Origin: an uncultured Schlesneria sp.
GTDB lineage: Bacteria; Planctomycetota; Planctomycetia; Planctomycetales; Planctomycetaceae
Length of the DNA: 64,000 nucleotides
Assembly: GCA_903871875.1 (NCBI GenBank)
Contig: CAIQIR010000055.1
Coordinates: forward strand, 1-64,000
Reading direction: 5' to 3'
The translations under genes and the position numbers were made by a program. The notes beneath the pieces were generated by a model. It saw only the letters and a program-made list of their open reading frames with translations. It was not told the origin of the DNA and did no database searches. Every line of letters starts with the position of its first letter. The first letter of the stretch is position 1. Shown piece after piece: positions 1 through 8,874 of this stretch.

Positions 1-70
1 CGCCCGTGATCACAATCCGCGTGTCGAGCGAATCCCAATCGGCCAGCAACTTGAAAAACTCGGCGAACAT
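1..70 (-). CDS. 5' end of a gene running off the window, possibly a metal ABC transporter permease
   Basis: An ATG on the minus strand at 70 opens a frame that continues off the left edge; it reads MFAEFFKLLADWDSLDTRIV and a few further residues. It lies 37 bases downstream of the stop of the secreted-protein gene and is probably co-transcribed with it. The short amphipathic start resembles N-termini of planctomycete zinc/manganese ABC permeases as I remember them, but 23 residues cannot prove a family. No strong ribosome binding site is visible, only a purine-rich GAGAAGAAA just before the ATG. Confidence 0.4.
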   Translation of the reverse strand, partial: MFAEFFKLLADWDSLDTRIVITG

Positions 71-107
71 TTTCTTCTCGGAATTCCGAGTGAAAGATGA
101 TGATCTC

Positions 108-1049
108 TCACTTGCTGGGTTTGTCAGGTTTCTCTTGAGGCTTGAAGACAGGAATCAGTTCGATCGTCACTTCGGTTCCCAACGGAGGAATATGCTCGGT
201 GAAAGCTTCAAACATCAGATCTTCATTGGTCGCACTGCTATTGGCAGCGAGATCCAATGTCGCAGAGGCAAAGTTGGCGACGCAGATCAAATCACCCGAT
301 TCGGCCTGATAGAACTTTTCACCCGTCTTTTCATCAGTCAAAAAATAGCTGCCGGCAAAGACCCAATTAGCGTCCATCTTGCGGATCTGCGATTGTTTGA
401 AAATGGATTTGATCGCCGCTTGAAAAGCGGCATTCTTGGAGAATTTCAATGCAGCGTCCCGTTGAGCATCAGACATATGCCCGTACCACAACAATTCCTT
501 GTGCTTGGGATCCCACTTCAGCTCCGAGTCGGCCGGAAGGCTAAATGAATCCGGCAATTCTTCCAGCTTTTCAACGTAATATCGACGAGTCGCATGTCGA
601 ACCCAGGATTGAGCCGGATCTCGATGCAGTTTGCCCTGATCGTCGTTCCAGGTAAAAAAAATATCAATCTGCTGACCCGTGGCCGCTCGGAATTCGGGTT
701 CCCAGCGAACGGGGGTTCCCGGTTGGGCACCCAGCGCCAGCAATCCCGCGTGGACAATTTGAGCTTGCATATCGACCGAGAGCAGCGACTCGTGTTCTTT
801 CGTCTGTTTCAAGCAGACCAACATTTCCAGCAGCCCCTCGCGCAACACGACATGGGACCGTAGTAGTAGCTTCTTCCCTTTGGCATCCAGCAAAACCGTC
901 TTGGTTTTGTTCAATGCCTTCAGATCATCTCGACTGTCCACAGCCGAGGGTCGAGATTCCGTCGCCTGATCCGCGGCCAGCGAGTTGGCAGGAAGCTCCA
1001 TCGCCACAGAGAAGGTAGCGACTGTCAACAAGAACAACCATCGGGTCAT
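108..1049 (-). CDS. Secreted protein of unknown function, 313 residues
   Basis: I do not recognise the family. The protein begins with a clear signal peptide (MTRWLFLLTV, hydrophobic to about residue 20, probable cleavage after SLA near residue 26) and then is hydrophilic with no membrane segment, so it is probably periplasmic or exported. The middle has aromatic and charged stretches (around W-V-R-H-A-T-R-R-Y-Y) and the last residues are Lys/Pro rich. The start at 1049 is chosen because a GGAAGGA motif abuts the alternative ATG at 1058 but sits about nine bases before the ATG at 1049. It is followed closely by the partial gene at the left edge. Confidence 0.75.
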   Translation of the reverse strand: MTRWLFLLTVATFSVAMELPANSLAADQATESRPSAVDSRDDLKALNKTKTVLLDAKGKKLLLRSHVVLREGLLEMLVCLKQTKEHESLLSVDMQAQIVHAGLLALGAQPGTPVRWEPEFRAATGQQIDIFFTWNDDQGKLHRDPAQSWVRHATRRYYVEKLEELPDSFSLPADSELKWDPKHKELLWYGHMSDAQRDAALKFSKNAAFQAAIKSIFKQSQIRKMDANWVFAGSYFLTDEKTGEKFYQAESGDLICVANFASATLDLAANSSATNEDLMFEAFTEHIPPLGTEVTIELIPVFKPQEKPDKPSK

Positions 1050-1173
1050 TTTGAACATTCCTTCCGAAGACGCACTCGTCCGTGTACCAACATCCCGTCA
1101 ACGTATCACAAAACGGGACGGTTGTGCACGGCGAAAGGAAGGAAACTCACGAGCGCAAGAGTGATTGCTCTCG

Positions 1174-4100
1174 TTATTCTACAAGCTCATCCGTCAGATT
1201 TGCTTCGTCGAACAGAGCCCCAGCCTGAGCCTGCCCGCGACTCAGTTTTGACTGAACAGCGGTACGATATGTCCGCAGCGGGCGCAGCATCAGCCGTTCA
1301 ATGACCTGCTTGCGAATTTGCCATTCACGCTCGCCCATACCGGAAGAGGCGGCGAGAAAATCCAAAGCGGCCACCCCCTTTTCGACGGCGATCAAGCTTT
1401 GATCCACATCGTTCAGAATCTTCGAAGAGGAGGACTCTTGGATCTGTTGACGGATCTCCCAACGGATTCTCAAGGTTTGAATCAGGCCGTTTAATGCGTC
1501 GAACCGGGTCGAGTCATCAGGAATCGTGTCGGGATGCGTGGCCAGCGTATCCAGCGCTGTCGCGACGTTGCGCACGGAAGCATCCAAAGTCGGAGCGAAA
1601 TAAATGACATACAACCGATAATCCAGTTCCTGAGCGGTATCTTCACCCGATCGAGCCAGCAGGTCTGCGGTCTCTTGTCGAGCAAAATAGCTGATTAGCG
1701 GATCATACGGTTCCAGATATTCTTCCACGGCAGCGATTTGTTCTCGCGTCGGCTTTGGCCGTTTGGCGGCGTTTCCCAATGCGGCGAAGTAGTCGCGTCG
1801 ATGCACATCCTCGGGGTGCAGCGAATTCTTTTCATCGATGGCTTTGATCTGCTGTACAGCGGTTCGCGGGCGATCCTGTAATTGCTTTCGCAAAGTCTTG
1901 CGGTATTCCCACCAATGGGTGTCAGGATTTTCACGCACCAATTTCTGTTGAGCAACGACTTCTTCCAGTCGCCGCAGTAGTTCTTGCGAGGCTTGAGCAT
2001 CACCCAGCCACTCCACCAATCGTGATTTTCGCGAGAGATGTCGTTCACCCTCCAGAGGTTTCGCCTGCCCCTTGGCATCGGTCCAGAACGGCGCCGGCGA
2101 CAGCCGTGTTGCCGTCAACAGGGTTTGAACGTCCTGCTGCTTATTTCCCCAACGCATCACTTCCAAGGGGGCTTGGGCGGCCAGCTGGCCGTGGAACGCC
2201 GAGTTCGCCGACTGGTGAGATTCGTCGCAGATCTCACCCACCGCAGCGGGATCAAACGCCGGCTGGTTCAACAAGACCGACCAATCGAGTCCGCTGCGGG
2301 CCAGCACCTTTCGAACGTGGGAAGTCTCTAAGCGTCTTGCCAAATCACCAGGGACAAACACATCATCCGAATTGGCGGCGAACAACAGCAATTCACCTGC
2401 CGACGGTTCGACAACGATGACGCTTCGAAAGGCCGTCCGCAGTGCTTTTAACACCAACTGAATCGGCTGGGGGCCGTAATCAACACACTCGAATCGCTGA
2501 CAAAACAAACCCCGTTCCGCGAGCCGCCGGGAAGCACGTTGATAGAATTCCTGGGTAAAGGAAGCCGCTCCCTCTGTCGTGGAAGAGGATGATGGACTGC
2601 TCAGGATCACATCAAACGGCTCTTCGGCTTTCGCCATGAGCGTCAATTCAGGGCAGACTCGTCGCAACGTGACGCGATCGTCGGCCAACGGATCGAAGCC
2701 CGTTTCACGCTTCAGCGGCCCCTGAACAAGACCGATCAGGCCGGCATCGTCCTCGACACAAACAGCTTCGCGGATCGGAAAATTGAGACAGGTCGATAGC
2801 GGAACTCCTGCAGACAATCCCAATAGCAGAACACGATCAGGCCGATCGGATAAGACCATCGAATAGACGGCTTGAAGGACTTCTGGCGCATACTGTGGCA
2901 CGGCGTCAGCACTTTTGGTCACGACCGCTTTGGGAAGACCGGCGTCACGGACATAAAGTTCGGCCACCCGTCCTCGCCAGAGAGTCAGCGGTCCCGATTT
3001 TCCTTCCAGCCGATCGAGCATTCGCACGTCATCGAGATACGGCAAATGCTGAATCTCCCATCCCGATCGAAACGCCATGAAGGCGGGAGCTGAAAACAAT
3101 AACTTCGCCGTTCGAGAAGCATCGTCGCAAGACCGCCAGAGCGGTAGCGACAATGTCATTAAACAAAGTCCCCCCATTCCGATCGCAGTCGGCAGCGGGA
3201 AACTCCAACCTGACGAACGAATTCGCAAACAACAGGCTCCAATCGACAGCAAACCGCCGCAGATCGCCATCAACGGGGTCAGACCGATCTTTCCGGCCAA
3301 GAGGAACAAGGCGACACCCAACCCCACCGAGAACGGTGTGCCCCAGGCAACGAATCGCGGTACCGATTCACCGTCAGTGGAATCGGCAATCCAGGCCAGA
3401 GCGATACCAAACGGAAGTGCCACGGCCATCAACAACATCGCACGGACGCCCAGCAGAAACGTAACCGTCGTGAGTGACGAACTGAACCAGAGTGACAGAT
3501 CCACCAGTAATGGCTGAACAGCGAGCAATAGGGTCGATGCCGCAGCAACGAACAGCCCTCCCCACGATGCCCGATCAGCAGTCCCTCTCCGAAAGGAGGC
3601 AAGAAAAAAGCCGAAAGCAACCCCCAGAAAGACACCAGCAAATTGAACATTGATGACAAAGGATCCATGCGGCATCAATTGATTAACAAGCCGCTGGTTG
3701 CACGCCATCAGCCCTCCCACCAGAGCTGCCATTCCCCAGCGGACCCAAATCGAAGTTGAAGAAGCTGGAGGAAGGTGTGTGAATGCGGCCTGGACTTCGC
3801 GATCGCGAAGTGGCGTCACAGCGCGCAATCTCCATCCGACCGCACTGGCCAGGACCGATATTCCGATAGTGGGTGCGAAGACACCGAGCCAGGGTGCGAG
3901 GACCAGCGAATCAAGCAGCAAACCGCTGGCGATTCCGCTCAGAATCATGGCGAACATTCGCCGATCCGAGGAAAACTCTCCCTTCACCCCTTGGATACCG
4001 TGTGCGATCAAGCCCGACCAGAGCATTCCGGGAACCGTCCAGCCGAGACCCGCGAGCGATAACATCACCAGTGGCTTGGTAATTCCATTTTCGAAACACG

Positions 4101-4446
4101 AGAGTGGCAAGAAACCCGTCAATGTCGTTAGTGCATCAACCCAGAACGGATGCAGGATCGACCAGGCGGCCAGACAACAAATCAGGGATGCCACCGATTG
4201 ACCGTCGGGAGCAACCGCACGAGAAAGCTGCCAGCGTTGCCCCAACCAGAATGTCAGCGACAGCACCAGCGACACGGCCAACAGGAATTCCGTGTCCTGA
4301 CCAAATGTCAAGCTCCACTGCTGCCACATCGAAACGGCGATGATCCCCAGGAACATCCCCAGTCCGAAACATGCGACCGACGCCGATCGAATCGCGGCCA
4401 GACCGCGTTTACAACGATTCCACGTCAACCAATTTACTGCGTGCAT
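1174..4446 (-). CDS. Large membrane protein with a degenerate spermidine-synthase-like domain
   Basis: The 1090-residue protein has about ten to twelve hydrophobic segments in residues 20-445, then a Rossmann-like methyltransferase region (about 535-690), then a helical soluble tail to the end. This order is that of the membrane-fused spermidine synthase-like proteins common in bacteria of this type. The usual SAM-binding GGGDG motif is replaced by LLLGLSAGVPLS (about 540-551), and the strand normally carrying the catalytic Asp reads DVILSSPSSSS. It is therefore unlikely to make spermidine; a role as a membrane protein with a relic or altered transferase domain is inferred. The ATG at 4446 is preceded by AGGGA at good spacing. 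Confidence 0.75.
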   Translation of the reverse strand: MHAVNWLTWNRCKRGLAAIRSASVACFGLGMFLGIIAVSMWQQWSLTFGQDTEFLLAVSLVLSLTFWLGQRWQLSRAVAPDGQSVASLICCLAAWSILHPFWVDALTTLTGFLPLSCFENGITKPLVMLSLAGLGWTVPGMLWSGLIAHGIQGVKGEFSSDRRMFAMILSGIASGLLLDSLVLAPWLGVFAPTIGISVLASAVGWRLRAVTPLRDREVQAAFTHLPPASSTSIWVRWGMAALVGGLMACNQRLVNQLMPHGSFVINVQFAGVFLGVAFGFFLASFRRGTADRASWGGLFVAAASTLLLAVQPLLVDLSLWFSSSLTTVTFLLGVRAMLLMAVALPFGIALAWIADSTDGESVPRFVAWGTPFSVGLGVALFLLAGKIGLTPLMAICGGLLSIGACCLRIRSSGWSFPLPTAIGMGGLCLMTLSLPLWRSCDDASRTAKLLFSAPAFMAFRSGWEIQHLPYLDDVRMLDRLEGKSGPLTLWRGRVAELYVRDAGLPKAVVTKSADAVPQYAPEVLQAVYSMVLSDRPDRVLLLGLSAGVPLSTCLNFPIREAVCVEDDAGLIGLVQGPLKRETGFDPLADDRVTLRRVCPELTLMAKAEEPFDVILSSPSSSSTTEGAASFTQEFYQRASRRLAERGLFCQRFECVDYGPQPIQLVLKALRTAFRSVIVVEPSAGELLLFAANSDDVFVPGDLARRLETSHVRKVLARSGLDWSVLLNQPAFDPAAVGEICDESHQSANSAFHGQLAAQAPLEVMRWGNKQQDVQTLLTATRLSPAPFWTDAKGQAKPLEGERHLSRKSRLVEWLGDAQASQELLRRLEEVVAQQKLVRENPDTHWWEYRKTLRKQLQDRPRTAVQQIKAIDEKNSLHPEDVHRRDYFAALGNAAKRPKPTREQIAAVEEYLEPYDPLISYFARQETADLLARSGEDTAQELDYRLYVIYFAPTLDASVRNVATALDTLATHPDTIPDDSTRFDALNGLIQTLRIRWEIRQQIQESSSSKILNDVDQSLIAVEKGVAALDFLAASSGMGEREWQIRKQVIERLMLRPLRTYRTAVQSKLSRGQAQAGALFDEANLTDELVE

Positions 4447-4583
4447 GGCGTCCCTGCCGTTGAATGGCCGTCTAAACCTGCGCGGACTCCGTCCGACATG
4501 TTCCGTGAACGGCAGTTTCTACCGGAAGACGCCAATTTCCAGCAAGACCGACCCAGATGCCTGATCTCGACGATTCTCTCTAT

Positions 4584-5216
4584 TCACAGACTCAGTTGCT
4601 TTTGAATGTCTTTCTGGACCTGTTCGATACTCAGGGAACCATTTGTCTGAATGACCAGTTCCTTGCGTGCAAACAATTCCAGGACAGGCTCGGTCTGCGT
4701 ACGATAATCGCGCAAACGCTGCCGCAACCCTTCTTCATTGTCGTCACTTCGAATGACCAATTTGCCGCCACAGACATCACATTTGTCGACGGTGGCCGGG
4801 CGATGATGAATCAAGTTGTAATCCAGACCGCATTGACTACACAGTCGTCTCGCCAGCACGCGTTCGAAGACGACTTCATCCGGTACGACGATGTGAATCA
4901 CGGCGTCGATGTCATAACTCTCCAGAAAGAATTCCGCCTGCGTCCGCGTTCGCGGAAATCCATCAAGGACAAAGCCAAAATTCCAATCGTGCTGGGCCAA
5001 TCGATCACGAATGATCTGTTCGACCGTCTCATCTTCGACCATCCGGCCGTCGGCAATCAGCCGCTTGATTCGCGCCCCCAGCTTCGTATGTGACTGAATA
5101 TGCCAGCGGAAAATGTCGCCAACAGAAATATGGACAATGTCAAAATTCTGCTTCAACAACTTCGCTTGTGTTCCCTTGCCGCACCCTTGCGCACCCATGA
5201 TGACGAACTTGTGCAT
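4584..5216 (-). CDS. adk: Adenylate kinase
   Basis: Adenylate kinase (ATP + AMP = 2 ADP) is cytoplasmic and sets the adenylate energy balance. The 210-residue protein starts MHKFVIMGAQGCGKGTQ, with the P-loop GAQGCGKGT at residues 8-16, the AMP-binding stretch DGFPRT, and a LID domain with two Cys pairs (CSQCG and CDVCGG) that should bind zinc. Length is normal for the long-LID bacterial type. The start is the ATG at 5216; an upstream in-frame TTG would add 16 hydrophobic residues ahead of the P-loop strand and is unlikely. It is followed downstream on the same strand by the spermidine-synthase-like gene, 137 bases away, so a shared transcript is possible. It is not next to ribosomal protein genes as in many bacteria. 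Confidence 0.96.
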   Translation of the reverse strand: MHKFVIMGAQGCGKGTQAKLLKQNFDIVHISVGDIFRWHIQSHTKLGARIKRLIADGRMVEDETVEQIIRDRLAQHDWNFGFVLDGFPRTRTQAEFFLESYDIDAVIHIVVPDEVVFERVLARRLCSQCGLDYNLIHHRPATVDKCDVCGGKLVIRSDDNEEGLRQRLRDYRTQTEPVLELFARKELVIQTNGSLSIEQVQKDIQKQLSL

Positions 5217-5376
5217 AACGATCTCGATCCGACTGTTGAAAGTGAAGAAGAAAAGGAGGGACAATAGAGAACTTCGCGAAAAAAAGGCGTTCTGAAAGCC
5301 TAATGATGAATGAAACAGCAGCTCGTGACAACGGAATTACCATCCTCACGCTGCTCTCGACGAACCCCGCCGGTCG

Positions 5377-6321
5377 TCAAAGGGGCGGTTGACCAAACGC
5401 AGTGCGAAGATGATCAGAAATCTCTTGAATCCCTTCATGGGCCATGTCGAATTGCTGGACCCGTCGCATGAAGGCATGAATCATCCCGTCGTAACGACGC
5501 AACGTCGTTTTGACACCCGCCTGTTCAAGGGCCACCGCATACGCTTCACCTTCGTCGCGTAACGGATCATATTCAGCCGTGAGCACGAACGCGGGTGGAA
5601 GATCACGATGCGATGAGACCTTCAGCGGAGAGGCATACGGTTCGTGCATCTGTTCTGGCGATGCAACATAGTGGTTCCAGAACCAGATCATCTCGCGACG
5701 GGTGAGAAAATACCCTTCGCCGTTGGCGATATAGGAGGGTCTCTGGAAGTCACAATCTGTGATCGGGTAAATTAATGCCTGGAAAGCGATTTTTGGCCCT
5801 TTACGATCGCGAGTCATCAGGCAGACAACAGCAGCCAAATTACCACCCGCACTGTCCCCCGCGACGGCAATCCGGTGAGCATCGCAGCCCAGTTGAGCCG
5901 CATGGTCGTGAACCCATTCCACGGCCAGGTAGGCATCTTCCGCCGCCGCAGGATATTTGTGCTCCGGTGCCAGCCGGTATCCGACATTGACGAAGACGCT
6001 GCCGGAGACGGCTGCCAGATGTCGGACCAGATCGTGGTGAGTATCAATACTGTTAAGTACCCAACCACCACCGTGGAAGTAGAGACAAACGCCAAATGGC
6101 CCCGTCCCGTGCGGAACATAGATTCGTATCGGCAATTCCGTTCCGTCGGGTCGTCGAATGTTCAGATTCTCGATTTTCGCCAGGCTGGGTGACGATGAAG
6201 TTGTCCCACTGCCCAATACCGCTGCTCGACGCGTGACATCTAGCGGCAACGAATCAAGGGATGGAGTTTTCAGCCTCGCCATTTGTTCGAGAAAGGCCGC
6301 CGCTTGAGGGTGTAATGCCAT
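5377..6321 (-). CDS. Alpha/beta hydrolase, hormone-sensitive-lipase family esterase
   Basis: A 314-residue esterase of the HSL (family IV) type that should hydrolyse short acyl esters. The oxyanion motif HGGGW is at about residue 84, the nucleophile elbow GDSAGG places the catalytic Ser at about 157, and the acid and His are in DPLRDEG and in the HAFMRR stretch near the C-terminus. There is no signal peptide, so it is probably cytoplasmic. It lies 25 bases downstream of the mscL stop on the same strand. The natural substrate cannot be read from the sequence. Confidence 0.9.
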   Translation of the reverse strand: MALHPQAAAFLEQMARLKTPSLDSLPLDVTRRAAVLGSGTTSSSPSLAKIENLNIRRPDGTELPIRIYVPHGTGPFGVCLYFHGGGWVLNSIDTHHDLVRHLAAVSGSVFVNVGYRLAPEHKYPAAAEDAYLAVEWVHDHAAQLGCDAHRIAVAGDSAGGNLAAVVCLMTRDRKGPKIAFQALIYPITDCDFQRPSYIANGEGYFLTRREMIWFWNHYVASPEQMHEPYASPLKVSSHRDLPPAFVLTAEYDPLRDEGEAYAVALEQAGVKTTLRRYDGMIHAFMRRVQQFDMAHEGIQEISDHLRTAFGQPPL

Positions 6322-6346
6322 ATTAGCTCTCGGGCCGATGCCGCCG

Positions 6347-6778
6347 TCATCGGGTCTTTAGTAAGTCGCGAATTTCCGTCAACAGCTTTTCGGTCGAGGT
6401 CGGCTCGGAGGGTGCCGCGGGAACCGTAGCGGGTGCGGCCTTCAACGAATTCATTGCCTTAATCATGAGAAACACGCAAACGGCAATGATCAGGAAGTCA
6501 AAGGTCGCTTGGAGAAAATTTCCGATGTTCACCGTTGCCGGTTCGAGCTTTTGAAACTGCCCGAGATTGAGCGGATCAGGAATCGGAACTTCGGGAAGAG
6601 TGAACTTGATGTCGGTGAATTTCTTGCCACCCACAACGTATCCGATCGGCGGCATCAATACGTCGGCGACCAACGAATTGAGGATTTTCCCGAATGCTCC
6701 ACCCATGATCACGCCAACCGCCAAATCAACGACATTGCCACGTTCAACAAAGGCTTTAAATTCGGAAATGAAACCCAT
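6347..6778 (-). CDS. mscL: Large-conductance mechanosensitive channel MscL
   Basis: MscL opens under membrane tension to release solutes during osmotic downshock. The 143-residue protein starts MGFISEFKAFVERGNVVDLA, matching the amphipathic N-terminal helix and TM1 of the family (GVIMGGAFGKI follows), then a periplasmic loop (about 52-80), TM2 (LQATFDFLIIAVCVFLMIKAMN), and a C-terminal helical bundle ending LTEIRDLLK. The pore-lining Gly/Ala pattern of TM1 is intact. The start at 6778 is chosen because the family begins at this Met; the frame extends 13 residues further upstream without similarity. Confidence 0.96.
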   Translation of the reverse strand: MGFISEFKAFVERGNVVDLAVGVIMGGAFGKILNSLVADVLMPPIGYVVGGKKFTDIKFTLPEVPIPDPLNLGQFQKLEPATVNIGNFLQATFDFLIIAVCVFLMIKAMNSLKAAPATVPAAPSEPTSTEKLLTEIRDLLKTR

Positions 6779-6971
6779 TTGGTTGCTCCAGATATTCCCA
6801 AGATGATTCCTCACCACCGACGTCTATTATCCGCGAAATTCAGGTACGGGCCAGGGCTTAAATTAATAGGGAGGATTTAGTCCCCTGCCCCTCACCAGTC
6901 AGCGATTTTCTTATTGAAATAAGAATACCGATGGCATTCTCTGGCCTGTCGAGAGACCTCTCTTCGCACGA

Positions 6972-8375
6972 TCAGTGCGTGGGCGTTTGCTGAAGACTAT
7001 TGGCTGTAGCAGGACGAAAATTGGGTAGTGGAAGTGATTTGAGAATTGTCGTCAGTTCTTCGATCTCTTCACGTTCTTTCTCGAAATCGACGTTGGATTG
7101 TTCGAGAAAGCCTTGCTGGATTTCGCCCAGACCGTTGGACATTGGCGATCCGAGCACCACCGCACCGGACTCGGCATTCGCAATCAACAGGCTATTCCCG
7201 GCCGGTTGCAATCGTGCGGGGCTGGGTACCTGAGCCAGTTGCAGATTCCCAATCGTAGCCAATGTTGTTTCACCCGACTTCAATGCCGTCACAACACCAT
7301 CGGCAGAGACTTGAATCTCGCGGATATCAAGTGGAATCTTGATCACCGGCTGCAAAATCGCATCGTCATTGGTCATCGCAAGACAAAGTCGACGATCACT
7401 GTCCAGGGTGAAGGCTCCACAGCGAGTCAGAAACTCTTTCTCGCCACGGCGAACGACAAAAAATCCTTCTCCATCAATGGCCATGTCAAATTGTCGAACG
7501 GTTTTCTTGAGGCCACCTTGCTTCAAATCGAGTAACAATGATCCAATCCGGCACCCTTCCCCTTGAACGGCGATGCCATGCGATGGTTCTGGACGGGGTT
7601 CATCAGTCGAGTTGGATTCTGGCCAGTTACAACTATAGGCATCGACCAGAGTCACGCGCAAGCGTTTGAATCCCGGGGTCGCGGCATTCGTCAGATTGTG
7701 TCGCATTTGGGAAACAGCCGCTTCCAATGCCGCTGTGGCCGAAACGTAATCGGGTGCGTTGAATCGGATTTTCTGAGACGCCGGTTCGGCAGCAATTTCA
7801 TGAGTTCGCCCCGAAATGCCGGGATCGGCGGATGCGAGTTTTTCTGGCATGCCGCCCAGCAGCCGCGGCAAGGCATGTAGCTGCTTTCGGACCTGCAACA
7901 GGTCGCGTACCACACCCGCCGGCAGCGATTTCAATTCGTCGAACCAAATCTCTCGTTCTTCGCGAGATGCGTGCGAAAGTTCGTGTTCAATAACCTTGCG
8001 TACGGCAGACGTATCGATATCAAGAGCCAGCGTCTCATCTGACGGAGGGATTTCGACCGGGACGGCGTCATTCGGGGCGGGTACAGGAGTAGGAGGATCT
8101 CCCACTCGTTGCACTCGTCCGAGTTGATGATCACCTTGGATATCAACAGCCGGAAGCACACGTTTTTCCGGTGATACGTCGGCTAGGAACCGGGGGATGT
8201 TGAACTGCTTCAACTCGGACGCGGTGAACGGAAGATTGGGCGACCTGAAATCGGTTTCGTCGAGGTTAACAAGACGCGCCCCTCGTTCGAAATGCTTGTG
8301 GATGGCGAAATGGCCAACCAGCGTTGCCAGCAGTGCCAGCGAAGCCACAAACCCTGTTTTCCACGCGAACTTCAT
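6972..8375 (-). CDS. Membrane-anchored FlgG-like flagellar rod/hook-basal-body protein
   Basis: The last 250 residues match the flagellar basal-body rod/hook family: an N-terminal helix motif with NLTNAATPGFKR (about 228-239), the D-G-E-G-F-F-V strand (about 302-308), and a C-terminal helix with QQGFLEQSNVDFEKE. Unusually, about 200 residues precede this, including a single transmembrane or signal-anchor segment (about 8-26) and a Pro-rich linker. Normal FlgG is about 260 residues and has no anchor. No other flagellar gene is near. The ATG at 8375 lies six bases after AAGGAG, better spaced than the ATG at 8378. It could be a rod protein or a derived cell-envelope protein. Confidence 0.75.
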   Translation of the reverse strand: MKFAWKTGFVASLALLATLVGHFAIHKHFERGARLVNLDETDFRSPNLPFTASELKQFNIPRFLADVSPEKRVLPAVDIQGDHQLGRVQRVGDPPTPVPAPNDAVPVEIPPSDETLALDIDTSAVRKVIEHELSHASREEREIWFDELKSLPAGVVRDLLQVRKQLHALPRLLGGMPEKLASADPGISGRTHEIAAEPASQKIRFNAPDYVSATAALEAAVSQMRHNLTNAATPGFKRLRVTLVDAYSCNWPESNSTDEPRPEPSHGIAVQGEGCRIGSLLLDLKQGGLKKTVRQFDMAIDGEGFFVVRRGEKEFLTRCGAFTLDSDRRLCLAMTNDDAILQPVIKIPLDIREIQVSADGVVTALKSGETTLATIGNLQLAQVPSPARLQPAGNSLLIANAESGAVVLGSPMSNGLGEIQQGFLEQSNVDFEKEREEIEELTTILKSLPLPNFRPATANSLQQTPTH

Positions 8376-8874
8376 CATCGACTCCTTTCAGCGGGTATCA
8401 CATGCGATCACCGGGGACCGTTCGTGATGCATCAATTGCCGTAGTGCTGGGGTCCTCCCGAATCGATGACGAACCGGCGCTCTACGGACAATGTTCCTTT
8501 CGAGGCAATCCGTGCCTCCGCTCCGTGGGACGGTAGTGGAATCAGGCAAATTCGGCAAGCCGCAATCCACTCGACAGTATGACAGAAATGGTCCTGCACC
8601 AGTGGTTGCGAAGCGCGTTTCTCGCTTTAATCAACGTCTGGGACTCCTCTGGAGAAGTCAGTGGTTTTCCGGTTAGAAACGGCTCTCGGAAAGGGTCACG
8701 TCCTTGGTTCCGCTGGACAATCGCAATGGGCGCTTGATTTCCCTCCACCAAGCCTGCCAGAATACGCGCTCTACTTAAAGTGCCTAAGATTCTGCTTAGC
8801 CTGACGATACAATTCAGATTCGCGCGAAAACCTCAATTCCAATACGCTTCTTGACTTCAGGGAAAACACGACTC
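8376..8874. other. Divergent intergenic region between the FlgG-like and Hsp70 genes
   Basis: About 500 bases separate two divergent starts, so promoters for both genes must lie here. I see no convincing gene. A small perfect hairpin (GAGGCA 8502-8507 with TGCCTC 8513-8518) is present. A TACAAT at 8808-8813 could be a -10 element for the Hsp70 gene, but no matching -35 is found at 16-18 bases. No CIRCE-type heat-shock operator is visible. Confidence 0.5.

Noticed and set aside
8376-8874. CIRCE-type heat-shock operator upstream of the Hsp70 gene
   Set aside because: No TTAGCACTC/GAGTGCTAA-like inverted repeat was found.
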